In this document: piece after piece, positions 51,605 through 63,036 of the stretch
Numbering within the stretch: the stretch's first letter is position 1
Layout: the number at the start of each line of letters is the position of its first letter
DNA from: Isoetes taiwanensis
Lineage: Eukaryota > Streptophyta > Lycopodiopsida > Isoetales > Isoetaceae
DNA: 64,000 nt
Direction: 5' to 3'
Assembly: GCA_021234155.1 (NCBI GenBank)
Contig: JAJEKV010000047.1
Location: 9,278,033-9,342,032 of the forward strand
Made by a program: the position numbers and the translations under genes
Notes under the pieces: model-generated
Database searches by the model: none
Told to the model about the DNA's origin: nothing
The model's input: the letters and a program-made list of their open reading frames with translations, nothing else

Positions 51605-54339
51605 ATAACGTCGTCATTTGCACTAAGGGAAGGATCAACGATAGTATAAAGGCCTAGTTATCTTGGCTAAAAAAAACTTTTTTTCAAGAAAATGCGCCAG
51701 AGTAAAGGTCTTATTGTCCTCATTTTTGTTTGAAAAATAGAAAGACCCTTGCCTGCTTTTTATCATTCCACATTCATCTATGATTAATGACCAGTAAGAT
51801 TGTTGAGAAATCTGTGAAATGTGATTTCGAAAGAAGTTTGTTAGGCTTTGATGGATAAATTACTATTGTTCATAAATTTGAGCGTCGAAAAATCAATTTT
51901 GGTATTAGTAAACCATTGGATTTAAAACGTAGCCTTCTTATGACTTTTTATTTGTTGACATTATATTAGTGCTCATGTCTATCATGTATTTCTGCTATGT
52001 TCGACTAGTGGTTGTTATATTCTATGCAATGAACCATAAGATCTTCATGAGAAAACATGAGTACTAATAACCATAATAAAGAGAACTCCATATATATGTC
52101 CTGTCAGCAAGCTGAGGGATGGTCAATACTAATAACCATAAAGAGAACTCCATATAATATATATGTCAAGCTAAGGTATGGTCAGGGAACATAGAGGGAG
52201 GCACATTCCAATGAATATGTTCTATCCCCAATGGTTCCAATTTTTCTATTTCTAGCCAAGAAGATTATACTCCTTAGTACTTACAAATCCTAAGCATGTA
52301 TCTTACACATTGACCCATCCACAAATATAGAGGTGCAAACACTGGATACTTAAAGGCTAACCATATAATATGTGCCCATTGACATGAATAAATACCAATC
52401 CTCCTTTTAGGGAGGCAATGCATGTGTATTTGAGATGCAATATTCTTCAAACCATTCTTTGGTTCGGACCTCTCAACAAATATAATCAGCAGCAATTTTT
52501 TGCATGTCATCTTGTAAATAGGCTCGAACTGAGGATATATTCGTATTAAAACTCCTAAACCAAACTCCAAATGTCCTCAACAACTACTTTCATACTCTAG
52601 GGCAAAATATACGTGACAGAAACAAAAATATTTCGTCCGTATAGGGTACCTAAGAATTTCACTATAGATCATCGAAGTAACGCAAATAATCTTCAAATGT
52701 CTCTGCTCGCATGATGAGCTCAGCTCCATCCTCATCAACATGTATAATTGGTTAGTCAAATGTTCATCAAAAATATATGTAAGAGATATAGCATGAATAT
52801 ATTACCCAATATTCTGTAAGTCGCATTTTTAAATTGTAAGTAGATGCCATGCTTATACAATATGTGTAGCTTATCATAACTAGTAACCTTGATAGACAAT
52901 AGACCATGATAGTCAATAACATAATAAGTATGCAACCTAGTCCTGTAGCAAGTCCTCAGAAAAGCTCTCCCAACCAGCAACCTCCTTCACAACCAAAGAG
53001 AGCAACATGCTAACATAAAATAATAACAAGCCCTGGTAATAATTTGACATCATTTTCTGTATGATATGTTTACATTTCATTTTTCCACCTCCAACCAAGA
53101 TAGCTGAAATGTATAGTCTTATATACAACAGTATTAGGCTTCACCTTGTTGAACATCTTGAAAAAACTGAGTTCTATCAGAATTTCACACAATCAATCTC
53201 GTAACTTAAACTGCGGCCTTGGTAGATTCTGAAGGATAATGTATAAGCTTGACCAACCAGTGGATTCTAAAGGTTGTTTTCAGCTCACGCAACCAATGGT
53301 ATTGCTTTTTACGCTCTTGTCATTCAGCTCTCGGTAATAATGGAAGAAATTCCTTCTAAAAGACGATAACAATGGAAGAAATTCCTTCTAAACGGTAAGT
53401 AGAGAATGAGTAAACATGTAAATGAGCACAATCTTTGCACCCACAAGTTATGCAACAACAAGAAATGGTCCTGGCAACTGCGTCAGCCCCTACCCAACCT
53501 GCACCAGCCAATCATCTATGCACCAGCAGCTGGATAGTTATCAGTTTATACATCCAATTGAAAGGTGCTTTTGTAGGGAGATCAAGACGTTCAATTTCAG
53601 TTCCGAGTTTGCATCAACCTGAAGCTTTATCTAAGGCCCAAGTCCAACTATTGTTTCTGAAGCCGCTTCATCTCTTAAAACTGGAAGACAAACACAATTA
53701 AAGTGATCCTTCGGTCAAGCGATCAGGCAGGCAAATGCCTCACGAAGCTCCCACATACAAAGGAGGGCAAATGCTCGAAAGTACAAATTGTTTAACAAAT
53801 ATTATGAACTAACCCGAAGTTTTGGGACCTAGATAAAGGGGAATAACAACGACGAGCTGCAGCCTGAACAATACTACATGAGGAAAATCAAAGCAACAAA
53901 TAGGGAAAAGGGGCGATGGCTTCAAAGCCAGGGCTTTGCTCGCATGGCAGCAGGAGAAATTCCGTTGGAAAAAGCCTTCCAACTTTTTTTTGTTTTTTTT
54001 TTTTCCTAGAACGGTCTTGGGAACTCTGTTGCATATCTCCAGAACTGTGGCACGCAACACCATGAAAGAAGTATGCCAAATCCATAGGGGAAGATGCAGT
54101 CCATAACCGCTCCTTGCCCTAGTCCTCTGGCTCCATGAAGAACTTTCTGATAGTCCTCTAGCTCCACGAAACCCTTTCTGAAACCCTAAGCTCGTATTCA
54201 CGATGGTTTGCATGTCTTCCCATCTTTTTTAATTTTTTGTTTTTTTTTTCAAAACGAGGGTTTTTATTGTAAGCCCTTAGATGTTTTTTTTAAGAGGGCT
54301 TTTGTTGTAAGCCCTTTGATCTTCACCATTAAGGAGGGC

Positions 54340-54370
<31 letters not shown>

Positions 54371-56336
54371 CACACGCACGCACGCAAGTCGTATGCAAAT
54401 ACTTGGCGCACTCTAGATGTACCAATTAGTACCAAATCATATAAAAACCATGGGAAAAAATGTACAAAAAAAAAAAAACCTGTTATTGTGCTGATCATTG
54501 GTATAAACATAGCATTTTTCACTTCCATAACTTTCTTACAAAATGAAACTTAAAGTGTAAAAATGAATACATCATCAACAATTTTTAGAGAAAAACTGCA
54601 TTTCTCATTACATTGGCAAATGGTTTTCACAAACTTTTTTGTTGGGAAACAAAATTAATTGAAAATAGTGGTTTTTTAATGTAATGGCTTGTTTTTAGCT
54701 CTACTACCATTTTGTATTATGATTCACATATGCACTCAGGAATCTCCATGCACAGATGTTACATGCACAATATTATATGCATAAGTGTTTTTAAAATTAT
54801 TACATGCATTTATGGATTTCTTCGTGCCCGAAGGGCTTTATTAAGGCCCGATGGTGCAGTTGTGACCACTGGAAGAGCATTTTTTGGAAAATCCCAAGTT
54901 TGTTGCGAGGAAATTTGTGGGGCCTGTTTCTGCTGTTGGCATTGGAAGTATCGCCAAAGGATTGGAAACATCATCAACAACTGATAATTTTGTTTTGCAT
55001 GAAAGGAAAAGGGCATATTTTTTGCCAAATTCACACGTCTTGCAATGGGTTGCCGTTTTGTCTCCTCTCATTTTGCGACATCCGTTTAGATCATGGCATG
55101 GCCATTCTAGGATTTATGTTGCAGATTTAAACAGGATTGATTAGAGCTTGTTCTTGAGCACCGAATTTCTGGTCGTCTCTTGTTTGTTGGAGCAAGCTTT
55201 CTTCTCATTGATCATGATCAGGAGAGGAAAAGCTTTTGAAGACAATTTGTAGGTATTTTATATTTGGGAAAACTACCAAGATGCCCTTACAAGTTTTGAT
55301 AATTATCAAAATGCCAATATATATTTCAATTTACATCTTTATGGGTTTTTATTTGCATCTTTATGGGTTTTTTTATCAAGCATCCATTGGAAGCCATTGA
55401 TTGACAGTATATTCCTAGTATCGTGTCAGATCTACGGTTATAAGCATTTTGTACGAAAATGACACTGCCATTTCCTATGGCCGCGATTGGACATATGGTC
55501 TGAAAACATCATTTCCATAACACACAAAGACATAATCCTTACAAAAGCATGGTCTGAAAGTCATGGATTTACAGATGACATGGCCAAGACAAGCAGGCCG
55601 ACTCATATATACGATCACAAAAACTAACAAAAGCAGAGTGAACACAAGAGATGATAGCATATAGATTCAGCATGGCTTCCTTCAATCAATTGATCTAAAA
55701 AATTGCTGCAAATCTGACTCAGAACAGGATTTGATATCATTAAAGAAATTTCTGAACTTATGACGGATTCTGGTGAATTTGAAACATATAGGGCCATTTT
55801 AGTAATTATCAAGACTTGTAGAGGGATTTTGGTCATTTTGAAGTAGCTAAGAGAAATTTTTTATAGTGTGCATGTTTGAGGCTTATTGCCAGAAAAAGCT
55901 TGGAGTGCACATGTCTGCCTGAGGTTTGTTGCCAGAGTATCTTGCATTTTTCAGGATGAGGCGAGGAAAGGTTGCAGGTTGCAGTTTCTCATGTTTGAGT
56001 TATGCTAAATTGGCTTGCAAACTTCTTGGAAAAATGTTGAATTTTTGAGCTGCAAATTATACACTAATCTCTAATTTGGCAGATTCTCATAACAAGAGGG
56101 AGCTGTAATTTTGTTTGCAGCAGCTCATAGGCAAGAAGTCTGGATCGGGTATGTAGGACGCAGCTAGTTGATCTTAAGGATCTTGATCTAATTTATCTTA
56201 GATAGCCACTCCTTGATTTTCTATTAAGTCAATGAAAACTTTCGGCTTTAAACATAAGACCGACTGACCAAAGTAATAAGGTTCCAAAAATGTGGTTTGT
56301 GTATCTCGTAATCTAAGATTTTGTATAGTTTAGGGG
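51605..56336. other. Gene-poor stretch
   Basis: No gene could be supported. 52085-52175 contains a small duplication (AATACTAATAACCATAA, AAGAGAACTCCATATA). 54342-54388 is poly(A) followed by CA and CGCA repeats. Frames at 53809-54213 and 54712-55144 are open but unrecognised. Confidence 0.4.
54342..54388. repeat. Poly(A) / (CA)n / (CGCA)n microsatellite
   Basis: Compound simple repeat with no gene context. Confidence 0.9.
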
Positions 56337-56635
56337 CAGTATTCGTATAGTAAGAAGTAGAAAGCTGATGCTAGACCCTGGAATCTGAGTTATCTGGGAG
56401 AGAACGTGAGGAATTGGATTCGAGTGCCTTCAATGTTTGAGGAGGCAATTGCCTGCACCAGGTGTCAGTTTGGATGCAACACGTAGGCGATGTAGTGAGA
56501 TGGTCGGCATGGCGCAGGGTTAAAGATGAGGGCCGATTGCAGGCATAACACAGGTTAGTGTTTTTCTTGCTCTCTTATTTGAAGGTCTGCTGGGTGTATT
56601 TTGAATTTGGTGCTGCTACACATCTATCAAAAGGC

Positions 56636-57665
56636 ATGCTGAAGAGGCAGGCTAGGAAGGGGAGAGGTAAGGTTCCTGTGAACTTGTATGCTGGCACCAT
56701 CGATGAACTGATGGATGTCGGTGGGAAGGGTAGGAGCACTGCAAGGGCGAGGGAGGATGGAAGTTTGTAGAGGAAGGTACCGGTCTCCTTGATGTCAGTG
56801 TGACTCTGGGATATGCAGAAATGGATATCGCAGAGCACATGTATGATCGTTTGGTAGGCTTCTGTAAGTCTGATAATGTTGCTGAAGCAGTGGCATTAGA
56901 AAGGGGTTCAGAATTGGACCACCTGCATTGCCAGGCAGTCTTTAGGACAACCATTAAGACTCCGAGACAGGTGAAACTGCAATAAAGAAATACTTTGGTT
57001 GGGGCGTCCAGAAGCCAGCAGGTATGCTGTTTGTTTGTAAGGCCCTAAAGAACACAAAGCTTCATTACTTCGAGGGGATCGTGGGCTATTATCTTAAGGA
57101 CTACGAGAAAGTCCATTACAAGTTCTGCCTTCATAATGTTAGTGAGAAACAGATAAAAATAGGTAAGGATCCTTACTTGAGATATGGTGATGGGGATTTG
57201 AAGAACTTTGTTGTCATGGATAACAAGAATGTATCGCACAAAGCTGCCCATTACGTCAATTATCATGGTATGAAACAAGTGTCTGCCAGTTTGGTGTACA
57301 CTGTGTATCGCATGTTGTGCACAAAGAAATTCGTGCTATCTAGTCAGTGGATCTTGCACATAAACACAACCTTCATATCCGAGTATAGAGTTAAAGCAGC
57401 ATGGAGGATGGCTCTGAATCCCGAGCATGCAATGCCCAATGATGTGAGATACATGTTGTTTGGTGTTCCTGCTGGAATGCAGCCAGTGGAGAGGCTTGGG
57501 AAGGCAAGGAAGTGTTACTGGGATGATGCAGGTAGCGAGGAAGATGATGACACACATCTTGTTAATGTGGAAGATGAAGAATACATGCCTGAAGTGGAAG
57601 GAGAGGGCATGGGAGCTGACTACATCCCTTTGAATGTGGTTGATTCCAGCATGGCAATTGGCTAA
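56636..57665 (+). pseudogene. Rep-like HUH endonuclease, two frame breaks
   Basis: Three consecutive plus-strand frames make one protein-like path. Part 1 (56636-about 56755) has a basic KRQARKGRGK segment and VNLYAGTIDELMDV. Part 2 (about 56757-56965) has VSVTLGYAEMD (motif I-like) and ERGSELDHLHCQAV, whose HLH is the metal-binding HUH motif. Part 3 (about 56960-57665) has KKYFGWGVQKPAG and GIVGYYLKDYE, whose YxxKD matches the catalytic-tyrosine motif III, then a helical region and an acidic C-terminus. HUH followed by Y1 in this spacing is typical of single-tyrosine Rep proteins, which nick and rejoin ssDNA. The two frame changes mean pseudogene or consensus errors. No helicase domain follows, which favours Replitron-type over CRESS-virus Rep. 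This is motif-level recognition only. Confidence 0.65.
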
Positions 57666-57820
57666 TGTCCAGTTGTTGATCTCTTGTTTCTTTGTTATTG
57701 CAGTTGAGATTACTTTGATATGAATGTGGATTTTATCTTGTATTTCTCTATCAATTTTGTGTAAAGTTTTTGGATATGAGTATTAGATGTTGTAGTGCTC
57801 AATCGTAGTTCATAGCATGC

Positions 57821-58549
57821 ATGTCGTTTCATGATGCAGGCATAGAGTGTAATGTCCATGCTACAAGCATAGAAGATAGTGGTCATGCTGTCGCAGCACC
57901 TGAAGTGGTAGAAATAAGTGACAACAGTAATGATGGTGTTGTCAATGGTCCTCTATCTCGACCAGGTGCTCCACCACCTGTGCATGTTGATTTGATAGGC
58001 CCCTCTCCTTTGCCATCTCGCGTTCTTGGGCAGGCACATGTGATTCCTAATGGTGTGCCATATGGGCCTCATCCACGTGCTCATGTTGGACAATTGCCCT
58101 CCGTTTCCAACCTAGTGGCAAATGGACTGGCACACCCTGTAGTTGCTGGTGCAAAGAATGAACATGTGCATGTGGCACCAGAAATGCTTGAAAACGTTGT
58201 GGAAATTTACACAATAGCCGAAGTTGCTGCTTCTGTAGTTCGAGTTCTAAGAATTCAGTTGGATAGGTTGTTTCATGCGCTGGAGCAGTATATAGCAGTG
58301 ATGGAATGGGAGCAAATCAGCATCTCTGTGGAGGAGAGAAGGGCACTAATAGCCCACATGAACTTGGCAAGAGGAATCTTGCTGTGGGAGCTTCGCTGGA
58401 TCGATGGCTTGCAACGGAGGCATGCAAATGCTCTGAACGGATCGATGGTCGAGCTCAGGGCAGGAGGACGAGCCAAGGATCAGGTATTTAGTCAATTTAA
58501 TAGCCTAAACCATCTTCCAGTCATTGTATCAGTAGGTTTAGCCTATTAA
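57821..58549 (+). CDS. Second ORF of the Rep element, unknown function
   Basis: A 242-codon open frame lies 155 bp downstream of the Rep stop. The first ATG overlaps a good splice acceptor (TGATGCAG at about 57833-57840), so it may be an internal exon. Residues 30-130 are low-complexity and Pro/Val/His-rich (GAPPPVHVDL, HVIPNGVPYGPHPRAHVGQL). Residues 135-225 are a long amphipathic helix region (VVRVLRIQLDRLFHALEQYI ... ARGILLWELRWI). GATCAG|GTATTT near 58478-58487 could be a donor, with the following intron cut by the LTR element. No family recognised. Codon use and the absence of stops suggest genuine coding. Confidence 0.5.
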   Translation: MSFHDAGIECNVHATSIEDSGHAVAAPEVVEISDNSNDGVVNGPLSRPGAPPPVHVDLIGPSPLPSRVLGQAHVIPNGVPYGPHPRAHVGQLPSVSNLVANGLAHPVVAGAKNEHVHVAPEMLENVVEIYTIAEVAASVVRVLRIQLDRLFHALEQYIAVMEWEQISISVEERRALIAHMNLARGILLWELRWIDGLQRRHANALNGSMVELRAGGRAKDQVFSQFNSLNHLPVIVSVGLAY

Positions 58550-58644
58550 ATTATCCATAGCTGCCATTTAGATTCTCAGATACCAGACACTAACTAAAGA
58601 ACCTAACTGTATGATATAGATTAGATTTAGTTCTTTAGTTCTTC

Positions 58645-59565
58645 TGTGATGTATATGGATGATGTATCTCTGTGAACTCCTTGTATTGGGAAGGGGGGTA
58701 GAGACCTAAAGCTTGGTAGTTGATGCTCCTAGGTTAGCCTCTCTAGCACACTGTAGATTCGGCCTGTGTACAAGAACCACACCTGGTTGTGGGTGAAGGG
58801 GCCAGACTGGCTAAGAAGGAGGTTCGTGTTCTGACTCTTGAACGATCCCTCTGGTGTGTAAGGCCTACCGGGGATCATTGTGACTAGGTCTAATGGCTTG
58901 CCACTGAGCGCGGGTAAGGCATGGGCTCGACACCCGTGGAGTGGTGTTCACTTTCTAGTGGGTTAAGTCGAATAAGGGCAGTGGCCCTCTAGTCACCTTG
59001 AGTCAGCATGGAGACCTCTGGTGGGAGTGATCCCTACCTGCCCCATCGGAACTGGGGAGATGCAACCCAGGAGTAGCCCCTTTGGCTATGCATCCGGCGG
59101 GCTACAGTCAGGTCCCAACACTTTTCAACCTACTCTGCAAAGTGTGCACAGGAGGGGCGGATGGAGTGGACAACCCTATGCCATGTTCTCATGCCAGCCA
59201 AATCCATTGTCATGATTCTGTCTGCAATGAACTCTGGAGACCCAAGCCGTCAGTCATCCCCTGGAGTTTGAGCCTTGGGTAGGAACCCATATGTATTGTG
59301 CTGATCTTTGTCTATCCAGATGTTGATGCACCACCCTTCGAGGTGGATATGTGGTGATGTTATATACTGACATGTATGTTTACGCTTCCGCAGCTAGGTA
59401 GACCCTGAGGGAGACGGGGTAAAATGACCCCTTCACTCTTCCCACTGAGACTCGTTACGGGTGCAGTGATATGTGGAGGGCCCTGTATCAGCATGGAGCT
59501 GGTATGGGGGATGAACTCTTGTTTGTATACGGTGTGTGCACCGTATATGAGTAGGGGACGTCACA
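58645..59565 (+). repeat. Putative left LTR of a retroelement extending beyond the window
   Basis: A segment beginning TGTGATG and ending GACGTCACA (inverted TGTGA/TCACA ends) lies immediately before a PBS. Its partner LTR would be outside the window. The start is chosen from the terminal motif alone and is uncertain; the end is set by the PBS. Confidence 0.55.
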
Positions 59566-59566
59566 G

Positions 59567-59578
59567 TGGTATCAGAGC
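59567..59578 (+). promoter_or_regulatory. Primer binding site (tRNA-iMet type)
   Basis: TGGTATCAGAGC is identical to the PBS at 12688 and follows the CA end of the putative LTR by one base. Confidence 0.85.
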
Positions 59579-59774
59579 AATGTTCTTGGAGACCAAGAGC
59601 AAAGCATTGACCATGCTCCCAGTAGTACTAACTTGATAGGATCCTCAAACCTCGAAAAAGTGGGAAATTTTTTTTTTTCTCATTTTTGTAGTATATGCTA
59701 AGCTAGTAACAGTTAAGTGAATTGGAACATAAAAAGACTAAAAACAGTGAGCCAAAACCTTCTAAGGCAAGGTG

Positions 59775-59841
59775 GTCTCACACGTCGCGCCAGGTCTAAA
59801 AACAAAACTTCAGTTTTTGAGCTGGGCGCAACGTGTGAGAC
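59775..59841. repeat. 67-bp palindromic element, copy 1
   Basis: GTCTCACACG...CGTGTGAGAC outer arms, CGCGCCAGG / CTGGGCGC inner arms, then AAAAAC / GTTTTT around the centre. It pairs as copy 1 of the first doublet, upstream of the TATA box at 60135. Confidence 0.9.
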
Positions 59842-59966
59842 ATTGGGCCAAGAACACCTTAAAACTTGATGAATTTCAGAAAAGTAATATGGTAAATCGA
59901 GTTCTAAGGTACGATTTAGTTAGAATAGTATGTTTCAATCACGTAAATTAGTCAAAAATGTGCAAT

Positions 59967-60033
59967 GTCTCACACGTCGCGCCAGGACTAAAAACCAAAC
60001 TCTAGTTTTTGATCTGGGCGCAACGTGTGAGAC
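59967..60033. repeat. 67-bp palindromic element, copy 2
   Basis: The same element, with GGACTAAAAACC in place of GGTCTAAAAACA. It lies 192 bp after copy 1 and 102 bp before the TATA box. Confidence 0.9.
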
Positions 60034-60134
60034 CAGTACTTAGAAAACTCTGAAATAAGTGTATGTTTTAAGTCATTAGGTGCCCTGGCACGTTAAATAG
60101 AGCAACTTGAATTTTGACCTAAAATTGCCCAAAC

Positions 60135-60142
60135 TATAAATA
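60135..60142 (+). promoter_or_regulatory. TATA box of transcription unit 1
   Basis: TATAAATA lies 102 bp after palindrome copy 2 and 109 bp before the ATG at 60244. It is the first of two equally organised promoters. Confidence 0.65.
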
Positions 60143-60243
60143 GAGGTAGACCCCCCTCATTTGTACGTTCCTGCCTTAGAAATCTGCTCCCGCTCCCTAA
60201 GGCGATCTTTGGCGCCCGACATCGGATTGACGAGCCGTCAAAC

Positions 60244-61044
60244 ATGGCCAGAACCAAGCAGACCGCTCGAGCTCCTCGACCTGGTGAATCGCCCAGCGCC
60301 CATGAGCCTAGTTTGATACAGAGGATGCTTCAGGAGCGCCTTTTCAACTAAAGGGACCAGACTTCATCAAGCGAGGGAGAACCTTCGGAAGAGCACCGAG
60401 AGGAAGGATCCCAGCAGGGAGGAGCACAGGACGGGGAGAGGGACCAGCAGGCCGACCGAGAAGAGGAGGTGCACTCAGACGCAGGGACAGAGCTGATCGA
60501 AGAGGAAGAGGAGGGAGCAGAGCGAGAAAGGAGAACCAAGGCTCGTGAAGAGCAGAGACTGCCGACTCCCGAGCCGACCATCGACGAGCAACTCGAAGCC
60601 TGGATCCACGAGAAGGAGGCAGAGGAGCAAGAAGAACAGAGGGAGCCAATGCTCGAGCCAGCTGAGGAAGAAGAGCTCGCGACGTGGATCAAGAAGTATG
60701 AAGCCAAAGAACGCCGTCGAGAGAAGAAGGCAGAAAAGGAGAGAAAGAGGGAAGACGAGGAGGCGAAAGCGGCCGACGAGCTGAAGAAGAAGAAGGGGAA
60801 GTTCGTGATGGTGGGCAAAAGAAAACTCGTGAAGGTTAAACGAATAAAAACCCCCAACCCCAAAGTCGTCATCACCGAACGATCACCGACCAGCCCCTCC
60901 TCCGACGACCAAGATGAAGACTTCATCCCCAACAATCAAGGTGGAAGCTCTTCTAAACCCCTGTGTGATGAGCAGCAATACGGAGACCAGAGCAACCCGA
61001 CCCGGAGCAGCCGGATCAAGTGCAGAAGCTCCCTCCATATCTGA
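60244..61044 (+). pseudogene. Unit 1 protein: histone H3-tail N-terminus fused to charged coiled-coil protein
   Basis: The frame starts MARTKQTARAPRPG; residues 2-9 equal the first eight residues of mature histone H3. A TAA at 60349-60351 interrupts codon 36, after which the same frame stays open to 61044. The rest is Glu/Arg/Gln-rich and coiled-coil-like (RREKKAEKERKREDEEAKAA), then a basic KRKLVKVKRIKTPNPK stretch. A Lys/Pro-rich region continues in another frame at 61152-61379. The position after a PBS suggests a gag-position protein of the retroelement, but no capsid or zinc knuckle is seen. The single stop plus later frame change indicate decay or sequence errors. The H3 identity is seen; its function as a mimic is inferred. 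Confidence 0.6.
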
Positions 61045-61379
61045 CTTGAAACAGGAAGAAAACAGCCACGGCCTGCCCGAGAATCCTATGTGACAGACCC
61101 CATCAAGATCTACCAGAGGAGGATGAGGGAACACAATGCTTACATGAAGAAGTGGAGGCTTACAACTCCTACTACCAGGAGAACAGGGTCAGGATTGTCG
61201 AGGGTGGACGTCCAACAAAGCAAAGGACCTTAAGGCCGCCACCACGTAAGCCCAAGCCCCCCAAGAAGCCAGCCAAGAAGAAAGCCAAGAAGGAGACCGA
61301 GAAGAGCACCGAGGGGAGATCGACACTTCAAGCCAAGCAGCCTACGGGCTTAATCCCCCCGTGCCCCTTTGCCCCCTAG

Positions 61380-61720
61380 TTAGAGAAGTGATGCAGGACT
61401 TCAACACCGGCATGAGGGTAACAGACGAGATGTCGGGCCGGCACGCTGTGAAGCGGCCGAAAGCGTAAGATAGTGCAAAGATTTTGAAGATTCCACAGCC
61501 TGCACCGTGCATGCCAAGCGAGTAACCCTGACGAGGAAGGATATGCAGTTAGCCAGTATAATAAAGGGAGATCCCCATTAGAAATTTTGTAAATGATGAA
61601 AATTTTGTTAATACAAAATAATTTTGAGTAGATTATATGTGTAATCTTAAATAAGTTGAGTTAGCATGTAATAGCTTTTGTTTTAGTAAAATAGGACATC
61701 TCTAGAGCAAATAGTGAGAT
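61380..61720. other. Spacer between units 1 and 2
   Basis: End of unit 1 followed by AT-rich sequence. AATAAA-like signals occur near 61560 and 61605. No gene. Confidence 0.4.
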
Positions 61721-61787
61721 GTCTCACATGTCGCGCCAGGTCTAAAAACAAAACTCCAGTTTTTGAACGAGGCGCAACGTGTGAGAC
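61721..61787. repeat. 67-bp palindromic element, copy 3
   Basis: Most like copy 1 (GGTCTAAAAACAAAACT). It opens the second doublet. Length is again exactly 67 bp, with GAACGAGGCGC replacing GAGCTGGGCGC. Confidence 0.9.
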
Positions 61788-61910
61788 CTTGCCCAAAACA
61801 CCTCCAAATCGACCAAGTAAGGGGTCAATTCTGCCTAACTCGATGAGCCTAACATGATTAGACCCTTAGATCAACCAAATTGGATAAGTTTTGACCAAAA
61901 TAGAGCAAAT

Positions 61911-61977
61911 GTCTCACACGTCGCGCCAGGACTAAAAATAAAACTCCAATTTTTTATCTGGGCGCAACGTGTGAGAC
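61911..61977. repeat. 67-bp palindromic element, copy 4
   Basis: Most like copy 2 (GGACTAAAAA). It lies 190 bp after copy 3, the same spacing as copies 1 and 2. Confidence 0.9.
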
Positions 61978-62169
61978 CTCCTAGCATTTTTTCCACCATA
62001 GCATATCCAATTGATCTCTAGCTTGTTGCAATAGGTTCATTAGATAATCCAGTCATGCTCAAACCCTCAAAGTAGTCTTCCAATTCCCATTTGGACCTCA
62101 ACATAGACTAGAATTGCCCAACCCCAAGAGTTTTTCAAGTCGCCCAAAAATTAGGGTTTTCCCCTTCTC

Positions 62170-62177
62170 TATAAATA
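62170..62177 (+). promoter_or_regulatory. TATA box of transcription unit 2
   Basis: TATAAATA lies 121 bp before the ATG at 62291. The leader also resembles unit 1 (CTCCCTAAGGCGAT versus CTCCCTGAGGCACT). Confidence 0.65.
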
Positions 62178-62290
62178 GGTCCCCATTTCTCACTTAGCAC
62201 CCTACAAATTTGCTCTTGACCTTTTAGGCGATTTTCCAGCTCCCTGAGGCACTTTTGCATCCGTTTGTTAGTCTCATCTTCCCTAGACCC

Positions 62291-63036
62291 ATGGCAACTG
62301 CTGACTTCAGGCGATGGTACAGCGCCAGTGCCCATGCTGCCGAGGCTGATGTCAATGTCATTTTCCGGGTCTTCCAGAAAGAAATAGATGTCCAAGCCAC
62401 TCTGCACGCAACCCCAGCATATAGACAAGTTCTGTCCGAGTTCCAAGCTAGGATAGGACCGTCCTTAGTGCAGCTCCCCCCCTGTACAGGCTTCCAAGGC
62501 AATCCCTTCAAGCAGCCTTGGGTGATGTTCCAAACATTGCCAAGTACCTGACTAACAAGGCCCAGAGGTTGCCAGACTACATGGTCTTGACAGTTAACAG
62601 GACCAAGTATTTCTCCGCCGCCTTAGCAATTTTTCTTTCCCACCGTGCCGAAAACCCCATGGGAGGAACATCCATCCCTCCCATGGATGTGGACCCTTTA
62701 GCCTCCTCAGCAGCAGAGCAGCTCCTTTTGCAGTACCAACAGGAGCAAGAAGGAAGGGAAGAAGACGAAGAATCAGAAGAAGAGGACTACGTCGAGCTCG
62801 ACCCAGCAGAAGAGCAGCAGCTAGCAGAGCAGGAGTTGCAGGAATTCGAACGGAGGCGGCAGACCCTCAGGATCGCTCCATCACTTGGGTTAGGTATCAC
62901 AAGCCTAGCCCCCATCATCATCGATGGCGAGGAGTACCTGCTCCTCAACGACATCCAGAACCTCCCCGAATCGAGGAACGGAATACAGGCTCGACGAAGT
63001 TCTTTGCACCAAGCGCGGCAATCAGACTCCGGATGA
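62291..63036 (+). pseudogene. Unit 2 protein, unknown, one frame break
   Basis: The frame from ATG 62291 (MATADFRRWYSASAHAAEAD) runs to about 62525. It then continues one frame over as DVPNIAKYLTNKAQRLPDYM and on to 63036, with an acidic Glu-rich stretch (EDEESEEEDYVELDPAEEQQ). The N-terminal 130 residues look globular and helical; I recognise no domain. The upstream leader and promoter are organised like unit 1, so both probably belong to one element. The frame break may be real decay or a consensus error. Confidence 0.5.

Larger units (their letters stand above)
56337..58644 (+). mobile_element. Rep-encoding (HUH endonuclease) element, Replitron/CRESS-like
   Basis: It is defined on the left by GTATTCGTATAG shared with the 37.9-kb fragment. 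The right end is lost at the putative LTR (58645). It carries a frame-broken Rep gene and a second ORF. Typical Helitron features (RepHel helicase, CTRR end) are not seen. Boundaries and transposition mode are inferred; no terminal repeats or target duplication could be shown. Confidence 0.6.

Noticed and set aside
53809-54213. 134-codon minus-strand ORF
   Set aside because: No motif, contains a poly-Lys stretch from a poly(T) tract, and has no support from splice signals or context.
60348-60935. 195-codon minus-strand Ser-rich ORF
   Set aside because: It is the antisense of the Glu/Arg-rich unit 1 frame; the Ser-rich composition is the complement of GAG/AGA codons.
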